A DNA stretch of 64,000 bases, from the NCBI RefSeq assembly GCF_000381265.1, contig NZ_KB906257.1, positions 124,001 to 188,000 of the forward strand. Reading direction: 5' to 3'. The position numbers and the translations under genes were made by a program. Below, piece after piece: positions 1 through 8,811 of the stretch. Source of the stretch: Curvibacter lanceolatus ATCC 14669. Lineage in GTDB: Bacteria; Pseudomonadota; Gammaproteobacteria; Burkholderiales; Burkholderiaceae_C. Under the pieces are notes generated by a model. It did not search any database. It saw only the letters and a program-made list of their open reading frames with translations, and had not been told where the DNA came from. How positions within the stretch are numbered: position 1 is the stretch's first letter; each line of letters opens with the position of its first letter.

Positions 1-1615
1 GGTCCGGGCCCAGGAGGTGGCCGCTGGCGGCGCGGGCGGCGTCAGCCAGCTCGGCGGGCAGGCGCTTCAGCTCATCGGCAAAGTATTGGTCATCCAGCGT
101 CTGGCTGTCCTGGGAGCCTTGCGCGCCCTGGGCGATGGCGGCCAGCCGCAGCAGGCTTTGCCATTCGGCCGGCTGCCCCGCGGGACGCTGGAAGATCGGC
201 GCGCTGTAACGCGCGTGGTTGCGCCACGAGAGCTGAGGGAAGGGCACGTCGTAGTGCAGGTCTTCGAGCGGCGAGGGCGCGGGCAGGATCACATCGGCAT
301 GGCGCGTGGTCTCGTTGAGGTAAATGTCCAGGCTGACCATGAAGTCGAGCTGCCCCAGGGCCTTGGACAGGCGCTCGCCGTTGGGCGCCGAGAGCACCGG
401 GTTGGTGGCGATCGTGATCAAGGCCCGCACAGCCCCTTCACCCGGGGTGTCGATTTCTTCGGCCAGGCAGCTGATGGGCAACTCACCCATCACCTCGGGG
501 GCCGCACTGACGCGGCTGCTGAAGCGGCCTAGCTTGACCCCGCGGCCCTGTCCGGCGGGGCCTGCCGTGTTGGCGGCAAAGGCGGCTGCCTTGGGGAACA
601 TCGAACCCCCCACCTGGTCGAGGTGGCCGGTGAGCAGGTTCAACAGGTCGATCAGCCAGGTGGACAGGCTGCCGAAATCCTGCGTGCAGGTGCCGATGCG
701 GCCATACAGCACCGCGCGCGGTGTGCTGGCCAACTCGGTGGCGAGGCGGGCGATGGTCTCGGCCGGCAGCCCACAGCGTTCGGCCACCACCTCGGGGGCA
801 AAGGGGGCCACCGCCTGGCGCAACTCATCCAGCGATCCGATCAGGCCTTCGGCCGCGCCGGCCCGTGCCAGGCCTGACTTGAACACGGTGTGCAGCATGC
901 CCAGCAGCAGGAAGACGTCGGCGCCAGGGCGGATGAAATGGTGCTCATCGGCCAGGGCCGCGGTTTCGCTGCGGCGTGGGTCGATCACGATCAGTTTGCC
1001 GCCACGCGCCTGCAGGGCCTTGGCTTTGCCACGGAAGTCGGGCACGGTCCACATGCTGCCGTTGCTGGCCACCGGGTTGGCCCCCAGCACCAGCAGCCAG
1101 TCGGTGCGGGTGAGGTCGGGCACCGGCACGCTCATCCAGTGTCCGTACATCAGCCCGCTGACCACATGGCGTGGCATCTGATCGAGGGTGGCGGCGCTGA
1201 AGATGTTGCGCGTGCCCAGGGCCTTGAGCAGGCGGGGGTAGTACAGCATCAGCCCGATCTTGTGGGCGCTGGGGTTGCCGGCCACGGCCGCCACGCTGTG
1301 CCGCCCGTGGCGCGCCTGGACGGCCTGCAGGCGCTGCTCGATCTCGGCATAGGCCTCTTCCCAACTGGCGGGCTCGAATTGGCCGTTGCGTTTGATCAGG
1401 GGCTGGCGCAGGCGGTCGGGGTCTTCGTGCAGGTCTTTCAGGGCGGCGCCTTTGGGGCAGATGTAGCCTTGGCTGAACACATCGTCGGCATGGCCGCTGA
1501 TGCGGGTCACGTGCCCCCCGCTGACCTTGATTTCCAGGCCGCAACAGGCCTCGCACAGCGGGCAGATGCGGTGATGGGTGGTGGTGGTCGTGTTGGCGGG
1601 GCTTGTCTCAGTCAT
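1..1615 (-). CDS. Molybdopterin-dependent oxidoreductase, alpha subunit (partial, C-terminus outside window)
   Basis: About 538 codons are visible, reading leftward from an ATG at 1615 and running off the left edge without a stop. Residues about 14-55 hold a [4Fe-4S] motif of the molybdopterin oxidoreductase type (CPLCEACCG followed about 30 residues later by YICPKGAAL). Further on come the pterin-binding signatures LVLGANPVASNGS, VIDPRRSETA and FIRPGADVFLL. These are typical of the DMSO reductase superfamily (formate dehydrogenase, nitrate reductase, thiosulfate/polysulfide reductase and uncharacterised members). No Tat signal precedes the cluster motif, so a cytoplasmic enzyme is likely. 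Substrate cannot be assigned because the C-terminal half is missing and no partner subunit is visible. Confidence 0.9.
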   Translation of the reverse strand, partial: MTETSPANTTTTTHHRICPLCEACCGLEIKVSGGHVTRISGHADDVFSQGYICPKGAALKDLHEDPDRLRQPLIKRNGQFEPASWEEAYAEIEQRLQAVQARHGRHSVAAVAGNPSAHKIGLMLYYPRLLKALGTRNIFSAATLDQMPRHVVSGLMYGHWMSVPVPDLTRTDWLLVLGANPVASNGSMWTVPDFRGKAKALQARGGKLIVIDPRRSETAALADEHHFIRPGADVFLLLGMLHTVFKSGLARAGAAEGLIGSLDELRQAVAPFAPEVVAERCGLPAETIARLATELASTPRAVLYGRIGTCTQDFGSLSTWLIDLLNLLTGHLDQVGGSMFPKAAAFAANTAGPAGQGRGVKLGRFSSRVSAAPEVMGELPISCLAEEIDTPGEGAVRALITIATNPVLSAPNGERLSKALGQLDFMVSLDIYLNETTRHADVILPAPSPLEDLHYDVPFPQLSWRNHARYSAPIFQRPAGQPAEWQSLLRLAAIAQGAQGSQDSQTLDDQYFADELKRLPAELADAARAASGHLLGPD

Positions 1616-1978
1616 GGTGGGCGCTCGGTAGGCTCTTGATCGGGGTCATGCTGCCCCAGCGCTGGCGGCGGCGCGATCACACCCGCGACAGGCCGTGTTC
1701 AATCGCTTTTGCTGGGTGGCTTGAGCCGGCGCCACGAGCTTGTCGCCAGCTTGTCACATTCGTCCACAGCTTCTGTGGACAACTTTGTGGGTGAGTGCAT
1801 GAACAAGCTGCCAAAGCCTTTACTGGTGCGGCTTTCAACAGGCTGCTTACTGTTTAAGCAGGGTTAACCCTGTGTTGAAAACTGCGAATTTTGCTACCGA
1901 AATAAGAGCAAAAAAGGCCTGCGAAGCAGGCCTTTTCGGGTGGTTGGAGGGTGGATCTGTGCTATGCGCGTCAGCGCT
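1616..1978. other. 363-bp intergenic region with several inverted repeats
   Basis: No gene is seen. It lies between the divergent start of the oxidoreductase gene and the 3' end of the U32 gene. It contains an 8-bp inverted repeat GTCCACAG/CTGTGGAC (1762-1780) that includes near-matches to a DnaA box, a 7-bp repeat CTGCTTA/TAAGCAG (1843-1861), the palindrome GGGTTAACCC (1861-1870) and a strong terminator (1912-1936). Confidence 0.6.
1912..1936. terminator. Rho-independent terminator (bidirectional)
   Basis: A perfect 11-bp stem, AAAAGGCCTGC pairing with GCAGGCCTTTT, around a GAA loop. The A-tract on one side and T-tract on the other let it work in both directions. It lies 43 bp beyond the stop of the U32 gene, which it probably terminates. 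Confidence 0.85.
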
Positions 1979-3364
1979 TCAAGCCACCGCTTCGGGCTCA
2001 AATACCCGGGCCAGCAAGGCGCCGGCAAAGCGGGCCTCCAGCGGGATCCAGACCTTGATCGGGTTGCCCTGCGCCACGTCCACCGGCTGGCCCTCGCTGT
2101 TGCGCATTTCGGTGAGCTTGAGCATCTGGTTCCCGCTGGGGTGGATCACCTCCAGCGTGTCGCCCACGGCGAAGCGGTTCTTGGTTTCCACTTCCACCCA
2201 GCCGTCGGCCGCGCCACGCACCTCGCCCACAAACTGGCTGCGGTGGGCCACGGAGTGGCCGGTTTCGTAGTTCTGATAGTCGTTGGCCGGGCGACGGTCC
2301 AGCAGGCCGGTGGTGTAGCCGCGGTTGGCCAAGCCTTCCAGATCGGTGATCAAGGCCGGGTTGAAGGGGCGGCCGGCCACCGCGTCGTCGATGGCACGGC
2401 GGTAGGCCTGGGCCGTGCGGGCCACGTAGTACAGCGATTTGGTGCGGCCTTCGATCTTCAGCGAGTCGACGCCGATCTGGGCCAGGCGTTCGACGTACTC
2501 GATGGCGCGCAGGTCCTTGGAGTTGAGGATGTAGGTGCCATGCTCGTCCTCCATGATGGGCATCAGTTCGCCCGGGCGGCCCAGCTCTTCGATCAGGTAG
2601 ACCTGCTCGGCGGCGGGGTGGCGCTGGTGGTTGCCGCAGGTGCTGGTGAACTCGGCGTCGGCCTCGTCACGGGCCTGCTCGAAGCTGAAGCCCTTGTCCA
2701 GCTTCTGGGCCAGGGCCTCGCCGGTGTTGGGGTCGATCGCGGCCGACTGGGTTTTGTACTCCCAGCGGCAGGCATTGGTGCAGGTGCCCTGGTTGGGGTC
2801 GCGCCGGTTGAAGTAGCCCGACAGCAGACAGCGGCCCGAGTAGGCGATGCACAGGGCGCCATGCACAAAGACTTCGATCTCCATGTCGGGGCATTCCTGG
2901 CGGATCTTCTCGATCTCGTCCAGGCTCAGTTCGCGTGACAGGATGATGCGGGTCACGCCCATCTTCTGCCAGAACTTCACGGTGGCCCAGTTGGTGGTGT
3001 TGGCCTGCACCGAGAGGTGGATTTCGGTTTCGGGCCACTTCTCTTTCACCATCATGATCAGGCCCGGGTCGGCCATGATCAGGGCGTCGGGGCGGCATTC
3101 GATCACCGGTTCGATGTCGCGCAGGTAGGTGCGCACCTTGTCGTTGTGTGCGATCAGGTTGCTGGTGACGAAGAACTTCTTGCCGCGCGCATGGGCTTCG
3201 CCAATGCCCTGGGCGATCTGCTCCAGGCGGAACTCGTTGTTGCGCGCCCGCAGCGAGTAGCGGGGCTGGCCGGCATACACGGCATCGGCGCCAAAGTCAT
3301 AGGCGGCGCGCATCTTTTCGAGGGAACCGGCCGGCAGCAGCAGTTCGGGGGCTTTGAGGGTCAT
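1979..3364 (-). CDS. trhP: Peptidase U32 family protein, TrhP/YegQ-like tRNA hydroxylation factor
   Basis: 461 aa. The protein begins MTLKAPELLLPAGS, and the U32 family signature EVFVHGALCIAYSGRCLLS lies at residues about 164-182, followed by conserved cysteines in NQGTCTNACRWEY. Length and sequence match YegQ/TrhP, which in Escherichia coli works with prephenate-derived chemistry to hydroxylate U34 of tRNAs (ho5U, precursor of cmo5U). The U32 label is historical and protease activity is doubtful. The start at 3364 is chosen because AGGA lies nine bases upstream and the family begins here. Followed by the terminator at 1912-1936. Confidence 0.88.
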   Translation of the reverse strand: MTLKAPELLLPAGSLEKMRAAYDFGADAVYAGQPRYSLRARNNEFRLEQIAQGIGEAHARGKKFFVTSNLIAHNDKVRTYLRDIEPVIECRPDALIMADPGLIMMVKEKWPETEIHLSVQANTTNWATVKFWQKMGVTRIILSRELSLDEIEKIRQECPDMEIEVFVHGALCIAYSGRCLLSGYFNRRDPNQGTCTNACRWEYKTQSAAIDPNTGEALAQKLDKGFSFEQARDEADAEFTSTCGNHQRHPAAEQVYLIEELGRPGELMPIMEDEHGTYILNSKDLRAIEYVERLAQIGVDSLKIEGRTKSLYYVARTAQAYRRAIDDAVAGRPFNPALITDLEGLANRGYTTGLLDRRPANDYQNYETGHSVAHRSQFVGEVRGAADGWVEVETKNRFAVGDTLEVIHPSGNQMLKLTEMRNSEGQPVDVAQGNPIKVWIPLEARFAGALLARVFEPEAVA

Positions 3365-3542
3365 GGTGGGGTGTCCTGAGAGGGGCCGGCTGGCTTCGCC
3401 AACCCGTGCCATGCGATGCTCAGCAGCCATCGCACGGGGCGGCAGACAGGGCCTGTCTGGCGCTGGGCAAAAAGGGTGACGCTGTCGAAGCTCATGGCCA
3501 AGGCAGCGTCGGCTGGGGCCGATTTTAAGGGCTGACGCCGGT

Positions 3543-4806
3543 TCAGCCTTCTGTAGGGTTCAAGAGCGCTTCAAGAGTGGTGGCGCTCAGCATGTGCTGC
3601 GACCATTGATCGAGCTGCTGGCGGGTGGCCTCGCTCAGGCGTTGCTCGGCCCAGGGCGGCAGGGGGGCAAACCGCTGCTCCAGCACCCGCCGCAGCATCA
3701 GGGTGATGCCTTCCTCGCGGCCTTCCTCACGACCTTCTTGTCGACCTGCCTGGAGGCCATCCTTGTGGGCCTGTTTGAAAATACGCTCCAGGGTGTCTTC
3801 AAGCATGGGGGTTCTTTCAAAGAGGTTGGGGATGGCGGCCAGATCGGGCTCGGCGGTTTCGGGCATTTTGCGACGGATCAGACGGCGAAACCAGAGATCC
3901 AGGGTGCGTCGAAGTGCCTTCTGCTCGGGGGCTTGCAGCAAGCTTCCCGCTGCCTTGATCAGGCCGATGATGTCGGAGGGGCCCGTGCTGCGTTCAAGTC
4001 TGAACAAGGCTTCGACCACGTTGCGGACATCGGAGGAAGTTGACAGCTGCAGCCGGGCCTCATCGATCAGGTGGTACATGAGTCTGGGGCGGAACCGGGC
4101 CAGGCCGGGCAGGCTGGGGGCAAAGCAGTGGCCCGCATCGGTGGGTGCTTTCCAGGGGTGTGCGCCGTTGTAAAGCACCAAGGGGATCAGCGCGGGCAAT
4201 CGCCCGTCTTCCAGCTGCCTTTCCTTGATCAGATGCTGGGCCAGCAGGCCCACGTAGACCATCATGCGCACCGCCATCCACGGGTCATCCTGGCTCTGGA
4301 ACTCCAGCAGCAGGTAGATCCAGACCCAGCGTGGCCCCACTTGCAGCCGCCACACCATGTCGTCGTGGCGTTGCTTATCCGATTCGCTGACATAGCTGGC
4401 GTTGACGCGCTAAGAGCGTGTTCAATGTCTCGCACGGGCCGCGTTGGAGCGCAATCGGGATGAGTGGGTGGCCCGGGTGCGCCGCATGGGCTCGTGCCCA
4501 TGCAAGCAGTCGGGGCGCTCAATCGCCCGATTTCGCTCCAACCCTTCGGGCAGTGGCCTTTTCGGGCGGTCTGCGGCGTTGCGGCGCTTGTCGATAGGCG
4601 GGCTATCGACGGCGCACCGCGCCTTGCATCCCATCCCGAAAAGACCGCTGCGCGACCCGTGGGAGACGTTGAACACGCTCTAACGTATCGAAGCGGGCGG
4701 CTTGAACCCAGGGCCCGGGGACGAAACCGGTGAGCAGGTCGCGCACCATGTCGGGGTGCGAGAACAGCTGCTTGTAGCCACTGTCATGGGGAGTGTCCGT
4801 GCTCAT
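3543..4806 (-). pseudogene. Rpn-family recombination-promoting nuclease, disrupted
   Basis: The gene begins at ATG 4806 (MSTDTPHDSGYKQLFSHP, the usual Rpn/YhgA-like N-terminus) and reads to FDTL at 4681. It resumes on the other side of an inserted element at about 4409 with VNASYVSESDKQRHDD and continues through VWIYLLLEFQSQDD (the E-x-Q nuclease core of PF04754), VLYNG and a C-terminus with a GREEGREEG repeat, stopping at 3543. The two parts together cover a full-length family member. The insert brings stop codons and removing it with one target duplicate still leaves the frame off by one, so at least two lesions exist. A shortened protein could start at the internal ATG 4358. Confidence 0.85.
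4411..4683. mobile_element. Miniature inverted-repeat element with 3-bp target duplication
   Basis: A 267-bp element (4414-4680) has terminal inverted repeats of 30 bp, 27 of which match, beginning GAGCGTGTTCAA. It is flanked on both sides by the direct repeat TAA (4411-4413 and 4681-4683). Inside are further palindromes: GCATGGGC/GCCCATGC (4484-4503), a 16-bp arm pair 4551-4566 with 4635-4650 (14 of 16 matching), and GTCGATAG/CTATCGAC (4590-4610). There is no transposase-sized reading frame, so it looks like a non-autonomous element. It interrupts the Rpn gene. No second copy was noticed in the window. Confidence 0.8.
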
Positions 4807-4905
4807 GGCGGGCCATCGTGAGGCCCTGGGGGCAGCCTGTGGCCGGCGCACCGCTGGGCTGGCACTCCGGGGGGACAGAGGGGCGGCCCCGCCGACCCCG
4901 ACGCG

Positions 4906-5937
4906 TCAGTCCTTGGGCCGGAACACCAGCACCAGCGACGAAGGCACGGTGCCATCGGTGTCACGCGGAAGCACCTCGGTCTTGTCGATGGCCTTGAGCA
5001 CGGCCTCGTCCCACGCCGCCACGCCGCTGGACTTGCTCAGCTTGCGGCCCACGATGGTGCCGTCGGGGGCCAGGCGCACTTCCACCTCGGCCACCGGGTT
5101 GTTCGGCAGGTCGTCGGTGAAGACGATGTTGGGCTTGACCCGTGCCTTGACGCGCCCACCGTAGCTGGCAGAAGGCCCCGACGAACGCAGGGCGGTGCCC
5201 GTGGCACTGGGGCCTCCGCTGGCGCCGGCCATGCCGGCCATGCGCTTGAGGTTGTCGGCACGTTGGGCCTCGACGCGCTTGGCGTCGGCGGCGTCGGCGT
5301 CCTTCTTGCGCTTGGCATCGGCCTCGGCGGCGCGGCGCTTGTCGGCGGCTTCCTCCTGCTTCTTGCGCTCCTGGTCTTTTTCGCGCTGCAGTTGTTCCTG
5401 GCGCTTCTTTTCTGCGGCCTTCTCTGCTGCCTTTTCGGCTGCTTTCTCGGCCTCGCGCTTTTGCTGCAGGGCTTTTTCTTTTTCCAGCTTTTCCTGCTTT
5501 TCGCGCTCTTTCTTCTCCTGCGCTTTCTTCTCGAGTTCGCGCTGGTGCTCGCGGTCCTTTTTCTCGATTTCCTTGCGCTTGCGCTCCTTCTCGAGGGCGA
5601 TCTGGGCGTCCTTGAGCGATTCATCCGGCGCCGGTGGCGGCTTGACTGCCGGGGCCGGCGGCGGTGCGGGCCGGGGCTTGACGATCTCTTCGGGCGGCGC
5701 CGGCGGAGGAGGGGGGGGCGGCGGTGGTTCGACTGCGCGTGGCGCTGCCTCTTGCGGCACGGCAGACCACAGCTCGGCCTCGGCCACCGTGTCCTCGGCG
5801 TTGCGCTTCCATTGCACGCTGAAGGTCAGGCCGGCCACCAGCAGCGCGTGGGCCAGCAAGGCCAGGGCGACTGCGCGGCCCATGCCGCGCTGCGGCGGTG
5901 GCGCGAATTCGTTGCGTTCGGAGAGGGCGTGCGTCAT
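4906..5937 (-). CDS. tolA: Cell envelope integrity protein TolA
   Basis: 343 aa. One N-terminal transmembrane anchor (about residues 20-42), a run of nine prolines near residue 75, a long Lys/Glu/Ala coiled-coil stretch (about 110-225) and a C-terminal TonB-like globular domain containing PVAEVEVRLAPDGTIVGRKL. This is the usual three-domain TolA plan. It spans the periplasm and transmits inner-membrane energy from TolQ/TolR to Pal-TolB for outer-membrane constriction at division. It is the last gene of ybgC-tolQ-tolR-tolA and starts 18 bases after tolR. TolB and Pal are not encoded next to it. Confidence 0.93.
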   Translation of the reverse strand: MTHALSERNEFAPPPQRGMGRAVALALLAHALLVAGLTFSVQWKRNAEDTVAEAELWSAVPQEAAPRAVEPPPPPPPPPAPPEEIVKPRPAPPPAPAVKPPPAPDESLKDAQIALEKERKRKEIEKKDREHQRELEKKAQEKKEREKQEKLEKEKALQQKREAEKAAEKAAEKAAEKKRQEQLQREKDQERKKQEEAADKRRAAEADAKRKKDADAADAKRVEAQRADNLKRMAGMAGASGGPSATGTALRSSGPSASYGGRVKARVKPNIVFTDDLPNNPVAEVEVRLAPDGTIVGRKLSKSSGVAAWDEAVLKAIDKTEVLPRDTDGTVPSSLVLVFRPKD

Positions 5938-5955
5938 GAAGCTCAGGGGCCCGGG

Positions 5956-6384
5956 TCAGGGGGCCAGTTGCACCGACAGGCCCACGCGCTTGACGCCGGC
6001 GCGCTGCAGGGCATCCATCACCCTCACCACCGACTCGTATTTCACGTTCCGGTCGGCACTGATCACGACCGGGTTGTTGTCGTCGCCGTCCTGGGCCAGG
6101 CGCACGGCCGCCACCAGGCCGGCCTGGTTGATGGACTGGGTTTCTTCGGGCTTGCCGGGGCGGCGCAGCTCCAGCTTCTCGTCCTTGCCAATCACCACCT
6201 GCACCACACGGTCAGGTTGCTTGCTGGCCTTGCCCACGCTGGGCAGGTCGATGTTGCTGGGCGTGATCAGGGGCGCGGTCACCATGAAGATGATCAACAG
6301 CACCAGCATCACGTCGATGAAGGGCACCATGTTGATCTCGTTGATGGTGCGGCGGCCGCGGCCGCGTGAAACCATGGCGGGCAT
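5956..6384 (-). CDS. tolR: Tol-Pal system protein TolR
   Basis: 142 aa, ExbD/TolR family. A single membrane helix holds NMVPFIDVMLVLLIIFMVTAP at about residues 17-37, including the aspartate that carries protons through the TolQ-TolR motor. A periplasmic domain follows. The start at 6384 (MPAMVSRGRG) is preceded by GGAGGA eight bases upstream, much better than longer in-frame alternatives. It works with TolQ to energise TolA. Confidence 0.93.
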   Translation of the reverse strand: MPAMVSRGRGRRTINEINMVPFIDVMLVLLIIFMVTAPLITPSNIDLPSVGKASKQPDRVVQVVIGKDEKLELRRPGKPEETQSINQAGLVAAVRLAQDGDDNNPVVISADRNVKYESVVRVMDALQRAGVKRVGLSVQLAP

Positions 6385-6406
6385 AGCGGGGTCCTCCGGT
6401 CGGGGT

Positions 6407-7114
6407 TCAGCGGCCCGAGGCCGAGGCTTGAGCGGCCTGGGCGCCCAGGTTGCGCTGCAGGATGTTGGAGAACTCTTCGATGAAGGTTTCCTGGTGGATG
6501 GCCACGCGATCGATGTCGCGCGCAAAGCGGTTGTAGGCCACCACCGCCGGGATGGCCGAGAACAGGCCGATGGCGGTCGACACCAGGGCTTCGGCAATGC
6601 CGGGGGCCACCGTGGCCAGGGTGACCTGCTGCAGGGCGGCCAGGCCCGAGAACGCGCCCATGATGCCCCACACCGTGCCGAACAGGCCCACATAGGGGGA
6701 CACCGAGCCGACCGAGGCCAGGAAGGACAGATTGGACTCGATCACGTCCATCTCGCGCTGGAAGCTGGCCCGCATGGCGCGCCGGGCACCATCCATCAGG
6801 GTGCCGGCGTCGCTGATGCGGCGCTCGCGCAGTTTCTGGAACTCGCGCATGCCACTGGCAAAGATGCGTTCCATGGGGCCGGACTGGCGCGCGTTCTGCG
6901 CTGCAGCGGCAAACAGATCGTTCAGGCTGGTGCCCGACCAGAACTCGCGCTCGAACTCTTCATTGAGGGCTTTCACGCGCTTGATCGAAAACAGCTTGCG
7001 GAAGATGGCCGTCCAGCTGGCGATCGAAATGCCGGCCAGCAAGGCCATGACCAGCTGGACCACCAGACTGGCATGCAGCACCAGATGCACGATGGACAGG
7101 TCTTGAGAATTCAT
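6407..7114 (-). CDS. tolQ: Tol-Pal system protein TolQ (MotA/TolQ/ExbB proton channel)
   Basis: 235 aa. Three membrane segments with the family core YVGLFGTVWGIMGAF (about residues 140-155) and AEALVSTAIGLFSAIPAVVAYN (shown here as two overlapping signature parts) in the third helix. It forms the proton-driven stator with TolR. The ATG at 7114 follows GGAAG, and its first four bases overlap the ybgC stop (ATGA), indicating translational coupling. Confidence 0.94.
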   Translation of the reverse strand: MNSQDLSIVHLVLHASLVVQLVMALLAGISIASWTAIFRKLFSIKRVKALNEEFEREFWSGTSLNDLFAAAAQNARQSGPMERIFASGMREFQKLRERRISDAGTLMDGARRAMRASFQREMDVIESNLSFLASVGSVSPYVGLFGTVWGIMGAFSGLAALQQVTLATVAPGIAEALVSTAIGLFSAIPAVVAYNRFARDIDRVAIHQETFIEEFSNILQRNLGAQAAQASASGR

Positions 7115-7548
7115 GAGAGTACTTCCAGGATGTTCGTCGGGATGCGTGCGGGGCGCAGGCTGGCCGCATCGACCCAGCCTATGCGGATCGTGCCTTCGCA
7201 CAGAAGTTCCACCGGCAGGCCTGCCGCATCCTGCAGCCAGGCCTGCTGGGCAATCACCAGCGAGGCCCGGCCCGGGGTGTGCAGGCTGGCGGTGACAATG
7301 AGCTGATCGTCGAGCCGCGCCGGGCGGTGGTAGCGCACGCGGGTCTCGCTGACCACGAACATGCCGCCCGTGGCCTCGCGCAGCGCCTGTTGGCCCACGC
7401 CCAGGCTGCGCAGCCATTCGGTGCGGGCACGCTCGAAGAACTTGAGGTAGTTGGCATAGAACACGATGCCACCGGCATCGGTGTCTTCCCAGTACACGCG
7501 CACGCTGTGGCGGTAGGCGGCGCTTTGCGGAGCGGCTTGCGGGTTCAT
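7111..7548 (-). CDS. ybgC: YbgC family acyl-CoA thioesterase of the Tol-Pal operon
   Basis: 145 aa, hot-dog fold. The family motif WEDTDAGGIVFYANYLKFFE lies at about residues 20-39 and contains the catalytic aspartate of 4-hydroxybenzoyl-CoA-type thioesterases. YbgC hydrolyses short or hydroxylated acyl-CoA and is a standard first gene of tol-pal operons. It overlaps the aminotransferase stop upstream and the tolQ start downstream by four bases each (ATGA). Confidence 0.92.
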   Translation of the reverse strand: MNPQAAPQSAAYRHSVRVYWEDTDAGGIVFYANYLKFFERARTEWLRSLGVGQQALREATGGMFVVSETRVRYHRPARLDDQLIVTASLHTPGRASLVIAQQAWLQDAAGLPVELLCEGTIRIGWVDAASLRPARIPTNILEVLS

Positions 7549-8729
7549 CCGGCCAGGGCTTTCAGGCGGGCGATCGATTCCTGCAGGTGTTCCATCGAAC
7601 TGGCGGTGGAAAAGCGCAGAAAATCCGCGGTCTCGGCGGTGCCGAAATCGCGCCCCGGGGTGACGGCCAGGTGGCTTTCTCGCATCAGGGTGAAGGCCAG
7701 GTCCCAGCTGTCTTTCACGCCCAGGCGCTCGCACCAGTCGCGGCAGTGGGCCCAGGCATAGAAGGCCCCGTCGGGCTTCACGGGCACCGTCAGCCCCACG
7801 CTTTCCAGCGCCGGGATGAAGTAATCGCGGCGGGCCTTGAACTCGGCACGGCGGCGTTCGTACTCGGCCAGGCTGTCGGGCTCGAAGCAGGCCAGGGCGG
7901 CATGCTGGGCCACGGTGCTGGCACAGATGAACAGGTTCTGCGCCAGGCGTTCGACCACCGGCACCAGCGCATCAGGCACCACCAGCCAGCCCAGGCGCCA
8001 GCCCGTCATGTTGAAGTACTTGCTGAAGCTGTTGATGCTGATGAGCTGGTCGTCGATGGTGAGGCCCGTGTGGCCATAGGTGTCGTCATAGCTCAGGCCC
8101 AGGTAGATCTCGTCGACCATCGTGATGCCGTCGTGCTGCTTCACCACCTCGTGAATGCGGCGCAGTTCGTCGGGGTGGATCGAGGTGCCCGTGGGGTTGG
8201 AGGGCGAGGCCAGCAGCACGCCGCGGGTGCGCGGCGTCCAGGCCTGGCGCACCTTGTCGGCGCTGAGCTGGTAGCGCTCGGCCGCCGTGGTCGGGATCAA
8301 CACCGCATTGCCCTCGGCCGCGCTCACAAAGTGGCGGTTGCAGGGGTAGCTGGGGTCGGGCATCAGCACTTCGTCGCCCGCATCGATCAGCGCCAGGCAG
8401 GCCAGTTGCAGGGCGGCCGAGGCGCCGGCCGTGATCACGATGCGCCGCGCGGGCACCTGGGCGCCGAAGCGGTCCGCATACCACTGGCTGATGCGTTCAC
8501 GCAGCGCCATCAGGCCGGTGGCCTGGGTGTACTGGGTGGCCCCGTCGCGGATGGCCTTGGCGGCGGCCTCCTGCACGGCAGGGGGGGCGGTGAAGTCGGG
8601 CTCGCCGATGTTCAGGAAGATCATCGGGCGGCTGCTGTGCGCCACCTCGCGGGCCAGTTCGGAAGCAGCCTTGGCCACCTCCATGACATAGAAGGGCTCG
8701 ATGCGCCCAGCTCGGGTGGAGATTTTCAT
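7545..8729 (-). CDS. Pyridoxal-phosphate aminotransferase, class I/II
   Basis: 394 aa, fold type I. Signatures visible are FLNIGEPDFTAPPAV near residue 38, ASPSNPTGTSIHP near 173, MVDEIYLGLSYDD near 205, and the PLP-lysine region SINSFSKYFNMTGWRLGWL near 232. The conserved arginine that binds the substrate carboxylate lies in FLRFSTASS near the C-terminus. The subgroup resembles aspartate/alanine-type aminotransferases often annotated only as class I/II. The exact amino acid pair cannot be read from sequence. It overlaps ybgC by ATGA and therefore belongs to the same transcript as tolQRA. Confidence 0.88.
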   Translation of the reverse strand: MKISTRAGRIEPFYVMEVAKAASELAREVAHSSRPMIFLNIGEPDFTAPPAVQEAAAKAIRDGATQYTQATGLMALRERISQWYADRFGAQVPARRIVITAGASAALQLACLALIDAGDEVLMPDPSYPCNRHFVSAAEGNAVLIPTTAAERYQLSADKVRQAWTPRTRGVLLASPSNPTGTSIHPDELRRIHEVVKQHDGITMVDEIYLGLSYDDTYGHTGLTIDDQLISINSFSKYFNMTGWRLGWLVVPDALVPVVERLAQNLFICASTVAQHAALACFEPDSLAEYERRRAEFKARRDYFIPALESVGLTVPVKPDGAFYAWAHCRDWCERLGVKDSWDLAFTLMRESHLAVTPGRDFGTAETADFLRFSTASSMEHLQESIARLKALAG

Positions 8730-8811
8730 GCGCGGGGCTGTGCAGGCAAAACGGGCAAAACAGGTGAATCAGGCCATCAGGGCGGTGCAGGGTGGTGCAA
8801 GGGCTGGCAGC

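Noticed and set aside
1979-3430. Longer U32 protein starting at 3430
   Set aside because: The extra 22 residues are not family-like and lack a ribosome-binding site; ATG 3364 has one.
3543-4358. Intact 271-aa gene starting at ATG 4358
   Set aside because: The conserved Rpn N-terminus lies on the other side of the inserted element, so this is the 3' part of a broken gene.
5195-7306. 703-codon plus-strand frame over tolA-tolR-tolQ
   Set aside because: Antisense to three clear tol genes; Ser/Arg-rich translation with no domain.
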